Below, one piece after another: positions 1 to 12,575 of a DNA stretch of 64,000 nt. The stretch is from Istiophorus platypterus (Eukaryota > Chordata > Actinopteri > Istiophoriformes > Istiophoridae). The position numbers were made by a program, and so were the translations under genes. Below the pieces are notes generated by a model. The model was given only the letters and a program-made list of their open reading frames with translations, searched no databases and was not told the DNA's origin. Location: assembly GCA_016859345.1 (NCBI GenBank), contig CM029115.1, positions 14,668,001 to 14,732,000 of the forward strand, in the 5' to 3' direction. Every line of letters begins with the position of its first letter. Position 1 is the first letter of the stretch.

Positions 1-3000
1 GAGAGGCCACTATATGACCTTCTGACTGTTGAGTTCATTAAGTACAACAGAGGCCTGGGGTCTGTGTTCATTAGCTAACTGTTTAATAGCAGCTCCTCTA
101 CCAGTTTAATTAGGCCAAATGTCCATCATCTTGTACTGGCGCCCTGAAAAATAAATTCACAAATTCACGAACTCCGCAAAAGTTACTGAACATAAACACC
201 ATAGAAGTGTTGCGTTTCATAAAAACTAAACACAAAAGGAGCCGCTCACATCTCAGTCGAACCCAATCCCAGTCCCAGATGAACTTCTCCTCTGAGCATT
301 TACTTTAATCAGAGTACGTGTCCTTTAAAACAGAGTTCACTGTGGAAAACCCTGACACTCGAGTCCCCACAAACATCATCAGCGAAAATGTGGGATTTTT
401 GTGACCTTCTAGCCAGTGGTGACATCTGAGGGAGGGAAGCTGTGATGAAAGACACTCAGCTCCATGAATCCGGCACAGAGGAGACGAGACATTCAGGTTG
501 TGAGTTGTAATGGTTTTGAGACTCACATGACGATTAACCCCTTGAATCCCATGGTCTGCATGATACTGCTACAGCTCTCTAAACAATGCTGCCATTTTGA
601 CAGCAAGTTCTTGCAGGACACGGGACGCGCAGGATGATCCGGAGCCGCTCGATTTCTCTGACACCAATGAGCCAAGGTTGAATGCAATGCGATTACTGCA
701 AAAAACATCTCTGAAATTTAATTCTGCAGAGATTAAAAAAGGCAGCTGAAGGACAACACGTACAGAATTAGAAAACTTTAATGGTTCAGCAGAACATTTT
801 TGATTTCAGTTTTATATTAACGCCCTCTTTCCTGCCGTCCCTCAATAAATAAAGCTATAAACTGACTGATCAAGGCCACCAATACTCTGGTCAAAAGTAA
901 ATGATTATGCTGAAAGGAAAATATTTCCTCAGGGTACTCCTGTTCTCCCACTGCTATGATGTAACTTGCGGTAAAAGTTTGTCCTTGAAGCGACAATGAG
1001 TGAGAAGAGTACAAATGTAGGTCTTTGCCAGATGATTTCGGACTAACTATGGGAAAATAAGAATGGATATGCACGCCATATCCTGCCTGGATCCAAAACA
1101 AACAGCCTTTCCTTGTCAGATTTACTGATCTTTAAGAAACAGAAATCGCAATGTTCTTATGAGATGGCCTCTTCTTGAAGTGCTCACTCATGGGAGAGGT
1201 AGTCAGGATAATGACTTTAGGGATCATTAACATACAGAAAGGCTTAGTTTAATCTGATAGCTGCTCAACAGTGTTTACATGTCGCAAACTTAACCCTTCA
1301 AGATATCATTATACAGGCCTTTAAAAACAGACCTTTAAAACAGTGAAAAGAGAAAATAAATGATGAGCTTTGAGTGCACAAGGTGACTAAAGACCAAGAA
1401 ACTCAAAAAGAACGAGAACCGTAATTAAAAAGAAACAAAACAAAAAAAAAAAACTGCACTGGAAAAATCTCCAGTGATATTTTAGTACTATTGGAGATCG
1501 TTCTCTTTTTTTACGGAGTCAAACCTGTTGCTCATTATATATATATATCAGTAATTTTTAAAAAGTGAACAGTTTTGCTCTGATGTTTCACACGCAAGTG
1601 CTGCATACGTGACACTGTGATTCAGGCAAACTCAACAGAGCTTTGTCTAAATAACAACAGTCTGACTCATGTGGCGTTGTAAACTTGTCTGTGTTACAGG
1701 TATCAAAATATATGTCGGACGACTAATGTTTCACCTTCCACTGCATCAGGAAATAATAAGGACGTGACTCATATGATTGCGAACCAGGGAGTCCTGGTTA
1801 TTGTGCAAGTTCATCAAGTTCATTTTATGGCCGAACGGCCAAAACGTAATCTAATATATCAAAGTGAATCACCTACAAGGGGATTAACAACTACTCCCTC
1901 TGGTTTGTAAATAAGTTATTTCCGTCATGGCTCAGTCTCTCAATTATTTATTTGACTAAGTGATTAATTGTCAAGTGTATAAAGTAACAGAAGATAGTAA
2001 AAGGCCCAACAAAGAGTCCAGGGGAGGGAGATCTTCAGTTCTTTTCTTGGTTTTCTTTTGTTTTTTCAGGACAATCACAAGCCCAGAGCCAAAACATTTT
2101 AATTTTACAATAACAAAACAGAAAAGAAACAAGTCTGTATATCTGAGAAGCTGGAATGAGTGAGTTTTTGGGCATTTCTGGTGGATGAATTACATGGACG
2201 ACTAATCTATTATCAAGACTGTCGGCAATTAGACTATTCGATCAAGTGATTTATAGTTTTAAAACTACTATACGCTCACAAAAACTGCATATAAGTCTCT
2301 GTTTGACCATAGTGTTGAACAGCTGCAATGATAACACACCAAACATTCACTAGTCACCTTACTTCTTACAGTCAGACACACTTCATTAGACCTGCAAGTA
2401 ACACTTACTTTCATTAGCCAATTACCTACCTAATATTTTACTAATGAATCGATTGTTCATTCTATGAAATGTTAAAAACAACAAAAACAAAACAAAAAAA
2501 AAGCAGGAAAAATTGCACATCAAAATTCCTAAGAACCAAAATTGACCTTTTTCCGGTCAACAGTTAAAAACCTAAACAGCGATATGAGAATGACTGATAA
2601 CTGATCCGTTATCAAACCACTTACAGATTATTTTGCGAGACTTTGACTAATCATTCAACTCACTATTTCAGCATTACACTAAGAAGGTAATGAGCTTTGT
2701 GAAGGTAAACAGAGCAAGGAGAAGCACTGTATGCATGCAGACTGTCATCTATCAGGAACTGGCATGTATCAACGATTAAAGGAAAGATAGTGACCAAGAC
2801 AAATCTAAACTGAAATGCATGATTGTCAGCAAACGAATTTAATACTACTATGTTATAGTATTATGGGTTTTTTTAATGTTGATATTTTATTGCAGTGTGT
2901 AGTAACAGTAACAGACATGTGCCCGTACAATTAAAAAATGAATTCACATGACTTTTCCTTATGAGACCTCACCCTCGTCCCCGTGTGGAGGAATGAACAA

Positions 3001-3191
3001 CTGTGTCACGGACTCCAGATGATGCACAGGTGCCGTTTGGTGCCAATTAGAGATGTGAAGTCGAGCCGAGGTTCATTCTGCCCCAGCGCGTTCAGGGACT
3101 TTATTTTATCCCCACCCCTCCACCCACCCCCAGGCAGGTCGGAGCGGAGACGCCGGCTCCGGCTCCGAGCATCCACCCGTCATCCACTCAC
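1..3191 (-). other. Probable first intron of the leftmost gene; no exon seen
   Basis: This AT-rich stretch lies downstream of the donor at 3191 on the minus strand and runs off the window. Open frames of 60-94 codons near 305-526, 523-708 and 817-1101 have no recognisable family, no good flanking splice sites and no coding-like composition. A short AT run near 1536-1550 and A-rich runs near 1431-1453 and 2490-2502 are the only low-complexity features. I see no RNA gene. Confidence 0.4.
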
Positions 3192-3740
3192 CAAGGCTCG
3201 CAGCGAGGACTCGTCCAGCGAGGAGTAGCTCTCCGCAGACATCGCGGTCCGTCTGGATGCGCTCAGGTGAGACGAGAAGGTCCGGGTGTGATCTGCTTCC
3301 CCCCCCCAGTCAGCGACGTGCGCCACCTGTGCGACCCGCGGGGCTGATTCTCTCTCGTCCCTGTTTTTTTTTTTTGGAAGTTGTTCTTCTCTTTTCTTTT
3401 CTTTTCTTCTTTGTTTCTCTCTTCTCTCTCTCTCTCTCTCTCTCTCCGCAGACGATGTCGGAGTCCGAAACCTGTCCTGAGTCAAAGACGGTAACGCTGC
3501 GTCCCGCTCGCGTTGGGCACAGCTCGGACCTCGGGGGTTGCGGTGAAAGCACGAACAGGCCCCGCACGCTCTTCCAATTGGCCGCTGGCAGCTTTTTGAA
3601 ACGGAGGATTCCCACTGAAAGGTGCAGTCCCCGCCCCTCTGCTCTCCGTCCCCGGCTTCTCCCGGAGCGCATCCAAAGCGCGCCGCTCTGTGGGAAGACG
3701 CGGAAACGGCATCCAAGTTATGGGGGGTGATTAGTGCCAC
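3100..3740. promoter_or_regulatory. CpG-rich promoter/5' leader of the leftmost gene
   Basis: GC and CpG content rise sharply compared with the AT-rich flanks, and the only coding exon of the leftmost gene is at its left end, so its minus-strand promoter and 5' UTR should lie at about 3243-3740. The plus strand also carries a donor-like site (CTCAG|GTGAGA at 3267) followed by a long pyrimidine tract and acceptor (CCGCAG at 3446-3451), so transcription in both directions is possible. The pyrimidine tract at 3361-3446 includes a (CT)n run. Confidence 0.45.
3192..3242 (-). CDS. First coding exon of an unidentified gene (partial; gene continues left of window)
   Basis: A start codon in good context (CGCGATGT, minus strand) opens 17 codons, MSAESYSSLDESSLRAL, ending exactly at a strong donor (TTG|GTGAGT), so the exon ends in phase 0. 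It sits in a GC- and CpG-rich stretch typical of a vertebrate 5' end. The peptide is Ser/Glu-rich with no signal peptide or membrane segment. I do not recognise it, and 17 residues are too few for a family call. Frame stays open through the donor for a few codons, but the GTGAGT match argues for splicing. No convincing second exon is visible between here and position 1, so the first intron should exceed 3 kb. Confidence 0.6.
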
Positions 3741-3743
3741 ACG

Positions 3744-6700
3744 ACGACCCCCTGGGTGTAAGTTCAATACCATCGACGCGTCAAACGGTAGCGTCCAAAA
3801 CTGTGACGCTGCGGATGGCATCTGTCATAGTGATGGACTTGGAGATAACCACCAGGTGGATCTGCAGCTCCCCTGGTTGGATGGCCCGTTGTTGGCTGGG
3901 CCCGTCCACACCTTTACTGTCTGGGTCCAGTCTCACCACACATCTACCTGTGCCAGAGTCAGTGAGTGTAAGTGTAGCATTTAGTTTTGCACATTTAGCA
4001 AAAGAGAGAGTTTCTCTCAATAGTTGGTTTAAAAACAAACAAACAACAAAAAAAAGGTGACCTTTGAACTTACGTTGGCCAGGTGGCTGAAACATTATTC
4101 CAAATGAAAGCTGATGTTGCTCCAAAACTACTATGAGAACATAAAAGGTGATATGTCAGTGTTGTGTTTTTAAACTTTTTTTTGCACTGCCCCCACATGG
4201 TCAAAGGAAAAATCCAGGAGTTCCTGGCTGCAGACAAAATGGTGGCACCTCCACGAGAGGCGCCTTGACTGGACAGGACTATGTGACATCAGCAGCAGAA
4301 GTTGGTCTTCTTCATGCAAACCTCCTTTTCAAGGCTTTATAGAATATCTTAAATATGTGTTTCGAAAGTCACCATTTAAAAAAAAAATGTTTTATGTAAT
4401 TCTTTAATCTTTTTTTTTTTTTTTAATCAAGCAATTTCTCATGAACGATTTATTGTGAATAGGTTATACGTACCTGGAAGACCCCGTGAGCTACTGATGA
4501 AAGACCGTGCCCCTCAGCACTTTTATTGCACCCTCTGTTGATTTAATCAAAATCAAATAGCTGGCGTCAAATTGACCCGGCTATTCAATTGTTATCCAAG
4601 TTTACATTTAAGAACATTAGCAAGGAACACATAGATCACAATCAGAATACTTTTACTGGTCAAAAACTGCATATTTCTACATACAAGGGATTATAGCTTT
4701 GTGGATGCATGGGTACATTTAAAGACAGAACTGTCAGCTGTAGAGGTGCCTTTTGCGGAGGACCACCGTTTTGTGTGAAGCCATGTCCCTCTCAAAAAAT
4801 CTGTTATTGCAGGTTTAAGATTTAAGATATCAAATCCTGTTTTTGATACAATTTATGGTGAGAATTTCTTAACAATATAAACATGCATTGTTTTCATACA
4901 GTAAGTACCCCTTTATACAGTAGTCCACACCTCAGATACGAAAAAGAGAACTCATTTACATTTTTTTTGATAGTTTATATTTAGTCAAATTCTATTTTCT
5001 GCATTTGAGAAGATTTCTATGGAAATCAACGGTTAACAGAAAAATGATTTATAAATTCCACAGAATGAACTAAACCTCAATTAATTGTCTAAGGACATCT
5101 CTAATGTTCCTATAATTAGAATGCCATGTGAAATCTCCCCTAAGATATTTCAAGGAAATTACAAAATAAAGCAACATGAGGGCACAGATCTTTTTCTTTC
5201 CCATACAGCCATACAGTTTTAATATCAGTGTAAACTGTTCACTGTGCTGACTGTTTTAGAGCCAAACTATTGCCTAAGGCACAGCTGCTGTCGAAGTACT
5301 GCCTTCACACAGACATTAACAAATATACAACACTCTTCTACAGGCATATAAAAATATTTAAAGGAGACATTTTTTTATAATTAACAGTTATTTCAGAATC
5401 AAGTTTAACCGGCTGACTTGCAATCTTTAAATATTACTAAGTTGCAGACAGCAATTCAATTCACAGAAACACTGCCAAAAATTCCGTAACTGAAGATTGT
5501 AATAGTGACAGCAAAACCTATGCTGGATCCTGGTGTGACAAAAATTATGTATCTTAACTACTCATATGTTGCCACAGCAAATAGATTTATAACCACATAT
5601 GAAAGGCAGTACATATGAAAAGAGAAGCTCATTGAGTGGTAAACTGACCGAAAATATGGGAATTAAGAAAGGTGATATTTGAGCCTTACTTCTTATCAGT
5701 GCTTGTAACCTGAAATCTGCTAAACTGATATGAGCTATACATATAAAGAGGCATGAAACAGCACACAGAATAAAAACTGGAGCCATGAAACTGAATGTCC
5801 TCATTAAAACATTTAATAACCACACAAGACAAAGAGCAGACAGTTGTTCTTAAACAGGAATAGTCAGCTGAGTGCCATGAGTGATGCAAGTGCAACGAAA
5901 CACCAGGCAATTTCACTGATTAATTGCTGCTCTCTACTCATGACAGTTGATCATGTTAACTGGGAAAATGCTCTAGTGTTGTTTAGTTAAAAGGGCAATT
6001 TGCTGATTCAACCATCGGTGGCACAAAGTTGCCTGTTTTATATGCATTCCTAACATGAACCCTATGTTACACACAAAATACATCTTATAAATCTTAAATC
6101 ATATCTGAAAGAACTACAAGCTAAGTTTTTCCTACTACCTAAAAGAATGGTGGACAGGAGAAGCTGCTTCAAAAGTCATCTCATCGTAACACCATGTATA
6201 TAGTTCTATAGTTATGATTTAAAAAAAAAAAATCTAAATATTACTGAAGAGTATTAAAGACAATTCTTCAACAATATAAAAAGACAAATGCTCAATAATA
6301 CAGTTAAATATTTTCCTTGGGCAAAGATGCATAAATTTATCAAATCTGATCCTAAAGCCCTTTTTAACAAAATAATCTATCAAAGTGCTTTAGGTTACAT
6401 AAAGATGCAGACACTGACAGGAACACTGAGGAAATGCCCTGAAAAAAATAAAAAAAAAAAACAAAAACAAAACTGACAGACTGGGGTCAAAACAAAAATG
6501 TCCTTGGCTGAAGTAAGAAAGTAATGATTAAGTAGACACCGAGAAGGTCATGCATCATTTTGATGTTCCAAGTGTTCTTGATTACCCATAACATGACTTG
6601 TACAGTTGGAAAAAAAAATAAAATCAAATTTAGTGTGAATAAAAATCCATTTATAATTTATCTGTTAAGGCTAGATGTTAGACATACAAACATTTGAAAC

Positions 6701-6897
6701 AAATCATGAAATAAAGCAGAAATATATATGATTAAACCAAACTACTCACTTAGACCTTAATAAAAACTGTAAGATACCAATGCTCACACAGGCACTTATC
6801 AGATACGTATGTTTTTTATTTTCAAAAGTGTGCAAAAAGATAAATGAAAAGCAGAGTAGGAGATTTGGTTTTACTGTATCTCCAGACATTCCTGCTC
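3744..6897. other. Intergenic interval between leftmost gene and trafd1
   Basis: No exon of a recognised gene is visible. The segment 3744-4000 stays relatively GC-rich, with open frames on both strands that I cannot assign. From 4370 onward the DNA is AT-rich with poly(A)/poly(T) runs and stop codons in all frames. The right end, about 6780-6897, should hold the trafd1 3' UTR: a minus-strand AATAAA (TTTATT at 6815-6820) lies about 80 bases past the stop codon. Confidence 0.4.
6815..6820 (-). terminator. Candidate polyadenylation signal of trafd1
   Basis: TTTATT on the plus strand reads AATAAA on the minus strand, about 80 bases after the stop codon at 6898. A short 3' UTR is plausible, but other hexamers occur further left, so use of this one is inferred. 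Confidence 0.3.
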
Positions 6898-9800
6898 TCA
6901 CTCTTCCTGCTGCTCTTCATTCTGCTTCTTGGGTAACTGCAAATGGAGAAAAATATAAATTGAAAATTCTTTTATAGATGTTAAAATATGTTGAGAAAAT
7001 CCACACTTAAGCAGAATTGACATTATGATTATTTATTCTATGAAGAAATCTTTTACAGTGTAACTGAAATATTAACTTTAGGTCTATCCCAGGGAGATTT
7101 CCTCTTAAATGAACAAGCAGTAGCTCATCTACTTATATTTGCATTAAAGCTAGTAAAAAAATTTCTCTAAACCATCCTCTTAAACCTTATATTTCTCAAA
7201 GAAATATATGAATATATTTTATACACTTATATGTATTGTTCATATTTGGTCATCACGATGGATTATTCTTCAGAAAAATAAATAATTATTGAAACGTCAT
7301 TTCTTTCCCATACTGTCAACCCTTACAGTTGCACATCATGCAGATAGTGTACTGTGTAGACTATTTTGGAAGTGAAAGTACTGTCACTATTCTCATAATG
7401 CAAAATCATGCAATACTTTTGTTTTATGTTAAAGATTGACTAGAAGCAGATGCCTCTTGCTTTGGTTTGTGTGGGTGTTAATTCACGTGTTGCATACCTT
7501 TGTCACCGGATTACTTCTGTTCACTCTCCCTTCTTTGTTTTCTGGTAGATGAGGTCTGGTGGACAAATCAAATCAGAATATGAATAATATACTCTAAAAT
7601 GTAGTTACAAAAAATACATAATTGATTAAAAGTTATAAATTGGTCAAGTAGAACTAAAGTCATATCAATTTAATTCTAAAAGTTGTTTCCACTAGACTTG
7701 ATCATTGCTTTTACCCCTTTAGTGTTACAGAGCCTGAGTTCTCAGTGTCATAGAAAGATGAATTAGCCCCGTCTGCTTCTCTGCCCTGCTGGGGTCTGTT
7801 TTTCACAGTAACGTCACAGTTGGACGTCTTCCTTTGACTTGGTAGTCCGATGTAGCCTCTCTGCCATTCCTTTGGGTTTTTTCCTAGTGGGGTGTGTCTG
7901 TCATATCCAAAGTCCTCGTCCAAGAAGTCAGCTATATGTGGATAGCATATACAATATGTGTAAATAAACATACAGACACAGGGACAAGACAAAAAACAGT
8001 GCATGTATGTGCAGACCCTCTAGTATATAATGCAATCAAATAAAAATTGTTTTACAAACTAAATAACTTGTCAGTCTTTGTTGATACCAAATTTCATACA
8101 TTACCTTGGTGCTTTATTCTTCTTTGAAAACCTGGAGACATCTGACTGAAAGTATCTTTAGCAGGGCTCAGTGGTTTTCTGACAGACGCTTTTGTTATGT
8201 TATTCAGTGGATGGGCAGTCTGAGGGCGCATATCACATTTGTCCTAGGGTAAAAACAGACAAATTTCACAAAACACGAAAAAAAATGCAATTGAATGTCT
8301 GTCTATTATGTTTCCCCCCACTCTTTCATGTATAATATTCTGCCACTGGCAACGTACCTGATGGTGAAAGACCACAGCCTCTTCTAGGGCAACGCCACAG
8401 AATTCACATGGAATGACCACATCGCCCTCCAGTGGACTGGCTGGGGGACTGTAAGACGCCGGGGAGACAGACCGGGGGAAAGTGGCGATGTTGGAGGCAA
8501 GTGTGTCAGGGAGACTGTGCATCAGCCCTGAAGCATTCCTGCTCCTGTCCTGTTTAGGTGGAGAGGAGGGCTGCTTACTGAAAGATGCAAAAGCAGAGGC
8601 GGGGCTGCAACCAGTCTAAAACAAAGAAAAGAAAGTAGATGAAAGGTTGAAACCTATGTGAACTCTACTTAAAATAGAATCTACCGTGTGCCTCCCAAAT
8701 GGAGATCGGGGCCACAAGTTCAAACAGGCAAAGGCTGCAACTAGACTGTGAAGTCTCAGAAACAAAGATAAAGAAAAATATTCAAATGTTTGCATGCCAT
8801 GTGATATCTGACTGGATCTGAGCCTTTTACACTGATTAGATTTGTGCATAGGTAGGTGCATTTCTTAACCACTGGACAATGCAGAATCCTAGTGGGGCAT
8901 GAAGCACCCTGTGGACAGGTTTCTGAGTAAAGACTGAATGCACCATGACAAACAAAGTGGATTAGAGCCAGTCTTTTGCTACACTACAGTAAGTTAAACA
9001 GAGTCCAGATTTTATTAAGCAGAGTGAAAAGGTTCAGTTAGGCAGATTACATCTTTCACTCAGGTTCTAGTTGTATTTTTTATTTTTGTTGGGATGTCAT
9101 GCATGCAGATATGATGCACTGACCTGGAATTACTAGATGTCTGCCCTCATTTTCTCTAGTTACTGGGAATTTTTTCCTTGAACATTATATGTATATTTTA
9201 CTTGAATATGGATAAGAATTCTTGAAGAAGAATGAGCATTAGCTTATGAGGTCATTGTTTAATTTTTTATGGACTCTAGTGCAGGAAATAAACATATCCA
9301 CAGCTTTCCTGGCTTAAAAACTGCTAGGTGCTGGACAGATGATACAATATAGAAACAAAGAACAACTAATCAATCTGCACACTCTTAAAACATAGATGCT
9401 TTCAGTGACTGACCTCCTGTTGGCATACATGTTACAAACAAAAAAATAAGTACTTAAGTGTGTGTATACATACATCCAATGTCATTTGTAACACAAAAAC
9501 TCAAATATAAACTTTTAAGAAATAAATTACTGTGGCAGCTTTATCACTCTTTCTTTAATTACTCTAGAGGATGATCAGCAGATCATTTGTGTTTCTCCAT
9601 GTCCCTTACCTAAACTATTACCTGAGCTGACCACATTGCAAGAGAACCTAGTACACAAGATAAACAACATCTTTGAACGACAACAAAACGGGGAACCTGG
9701 AATCCAGGCGAATGTGAAAAATCAGTTAAAAAAAAATAAATAAAAATCACAGAGCCTTAATGCATATTGAAATCAGAGTTTCTATCTATCTATGGTGCAA

Positions 9801-12575
9801 CCAAAAGATTAAAATTAGATCTCAAACCTGATGCAAAATGAGATCCTCTTCTGGAAACAGTTCTTCACAAAACTCACAAGGCAGCATGGTATCTATAAAA
9901 TATTTGTTAATCATTAACAAACTGACAACTGAATAACTTAAAAAGTATCCTAATCAATACCAATTTACCTGTTTGATCATGGTCCTGGACTGCACTTGTG
10001 CTTGTCCCTGTAGTGAAGTGTTGGTAGTTGTTATTGGGTGGAGCGAGTGGAGAGTTAACAGAAGGGTTAGACGTCTTCCCGATCTTATGGTCCCAGATAT
10101 CACTCCACAGGTTGCCGTCTACACCTCCAGCCACTGATTCTCCATCACTCTGCAGGCTGAGAGCCAACATGTAGTCCAAGCCGGATGAATCTTCATCGTG
10201 TGTTTGATCCCCATGTGGCCATACACAGCTGCTGCTGCCACCGCTGCCGCTGTTCAGAAAAGCACTCCGCCCCAGCACTAAAAGAAAAATGAATTATACA
10301 GACATACAAAAAATTATAGCTGATTGCAGTAGCACAGCAACTCTGTTATAAGCTCAGTCATGGGAGAAAAAGATGTTTTGGGATTTGTTACGTTTAATTT
10401 TTTGCCAAACCCTTGATGGTAAACAATCTTTTTAAAATCATGTTAGTGATTAAAATACTACAACATGTCTTCTGCTAGTTATAGTATTTTTACCAACACA
10501 GAAACACAAAAGTTGACAGTAAAAATAATAGTCAGATATATTTGTGTGTTACAGACTCTACAGACAAGGAGTAAAGATTATGCCAAGTAAATCTGGTGAT
10601 AATATAGTAGAGTTGGAGATTTAAAGGTATCCTGTGGAGTTCTGAGTACTATTAATGCTATGGAGCAATGTTTCTAGAAGCTGGTCTCCATATTGTTTGT
10701 ACTGTGCGTGAACACAAGGACGCAGGTGATGTGATACAGATTCTTGCTGCTGGCATTACACTATTGCACTGTTTGACAGTGGGTGACAGTAACGTGCAAA
10801 GAAGCATAACAGTGCACCCTCAAAGGCAGGATAGACGACAGACAGCAACAAAAAAAAAAAATGTAAGAATGCCCGTTTTGAAATATTCTTTATAATTAGT
10901 TTTACAGATAAATTATATAAAAGCATACTGGATGTAAACAACAACTTTTTTTGTTAACATGAAACCTCCAAGGAGCACCTTTAAATTGCTGTAACAGTTC
11001 TTTAAAGCTACACGGTTATATTTTGGGCCGATAAATAATTAGGCTTTGTTGGCACTTTTTCCCCCACCGGAAATTTAAAAATCAATGTGTCAGTGATACA
11101 ACTCACAGTGACTATATGTTGTATTCCTCTGTGAAGTATTCTTCCAGTCTCCAGGTCCCCTTGAAGTGTTATAAACTCTGGGATCAAATGCATGGGGAAA
11201 GCCCTGTTGTTCTGCTGCACTGATGTTGTTATTCTTTGAGCCTTTTTCTTGGGCTTTTATGATGTTTCGAATGGAGTGGGTTTCAAACCATGCCTCTGGA
11301 GACTGTGGTTCTACTGGACTGCGACTCATCCTGCTGTTGTTCCTCTCTTGGGGAGGTGTGAGGCTTCCACATAAGACAGGATGCACAGCTTGTTCTCTCA
11401 ACATTACATTGCACTTGCAGTGTGGGCAGGGCTCAGTGCGTGTACCACAATAATCCTCATGCTCTTTGGACTGACTGAAAACAAGCTCCAGTTCACAGTA
11501 CTGGCATGGGACCAACCGCTGAGAACATTCAGAGCTCTACAAAAGACAACAATCATGACAGGCACATTTAAATGATTTAGTCGAGATGGTTAAATATAAG
11601 AGTTACATGCAGGGAAGGAAAAAGGTCTTCAGAAATACCTGGTGAATCTCAATATGATTCTTTTCGATCTTCAAACCACACTTGCATGTAATCTGAAATG
11701 AAAGGGAAAATGCATTTAATTTTTCAGTTATATGTCTTAGTCTGACATCAATTTCTTCTTAGTCATTACTTTGTGATGAGAATTTGAGGCCAGGAGGGAC
11801 TGCAGTGTATGTTCACTCTGACATGATTTTCACTAAAGAGAGGTTTTATTAGCAAGTATATCATTAGTTTAAGTTAAGACAGACTGCTAACAGCATCTGT
11901 AACTTGTATTGACAGTTCAATAAGCAATACAGCACAATGAAGTGTGCTATATTAAATTTGTATAAAGCAGAGTAAAGGATTCACACAGGATTTCCTTCCA
12001 CCTAGTGTTTTCCCATAAGAAATTATCACCATTATAACATTGACACATACTCATGCCACACAACTGAGGTAATCAAAAAATGGCAATTTTACTCCTGAGA
12101 CATAAAAATCGTAAAGTCACAGGTTCAATTCGCAGTTTACTGGTTTCTGGGTTTGGGACGGAATCTCTAAAGTTCACTCATGCTTGATATTTGTATCTGG
12201 GTAAACCGACAATCACATTTTTCCACATTTGGCATCGTCCTTCCCTTAAAACCAGCACACATCTATTGAAAAAAAAAAATCATATTAAAGTCTCCAGTAT
12301 TGCCATTCAGATACTACCTGTGTATGCTCCTGCTGCATATGCTCCTGCAGGTCTGACCGAGGCACCGGCTCCTGGCATACACCACACAGCGCAATGTTCC
12401 TTTGACAGTGGATCTCATGGGTGGTGAAATTAGCCTCTGGGATGTCATGTTTGCTGAAAAGGTGAAGACCGTTATGGAAAACCTGTTTTCGCCATCATAA
12501 CTAACTGATTGATTACTTAGTATAAATTACTCAAACTTACCAATTGCCACAGAACTGTGTATTTTCATCTGCCAT
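6898..12575 (-). CDS. trafd1: TRAF-type zinc finger domain-containing protein 1 (TRAFD1/FLN29)
   Basis: Eleven coding exons: 12575-12541, 12453-12318, 11692-11639, 11536-11107, 10277-9969, 9892-9828, 8615-8358, 8243-8105, 7931-7715, 7555-7498, 6936-6898 (1740 nt, 579 aa; human about 582). The N-terminus carries Cys/His pairs in TRAF-type fingers: FCGNCKHDIP, HEIHCQRN, LCGVCQEPV, ITCKCGLKIEK, CQYCELEL, KEHEDYCGTRTEPC. Later come the conserved SGLDYMLALSLQ helix, a finger MLPCEFCEELFPEE, and a third VVIPCEFCGVALEE. The C-terminus is low-complexity and ends in an acidic/Gln tail. In mammals this interferon-inducible cytosolic protein damps TLR and RIG-I signalling; that role is by orthology. All junctions are in frame. 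A non-coding leader acceptor (CTCAG|GTTTGG) falls at 12589, so the promoter is further right. Confidence 0.95.

Noticed and set aside
3180..3821. Long minus-strand open frame of 213 codons ending in the MSAESYSS exon
   Set aside because: It reads through GC-rich leader and a GA-repeat region (Glu/Arg/Lys runs). The strong GTGAGT donor and internal ATG mark only the last 17 codons as likely coding.
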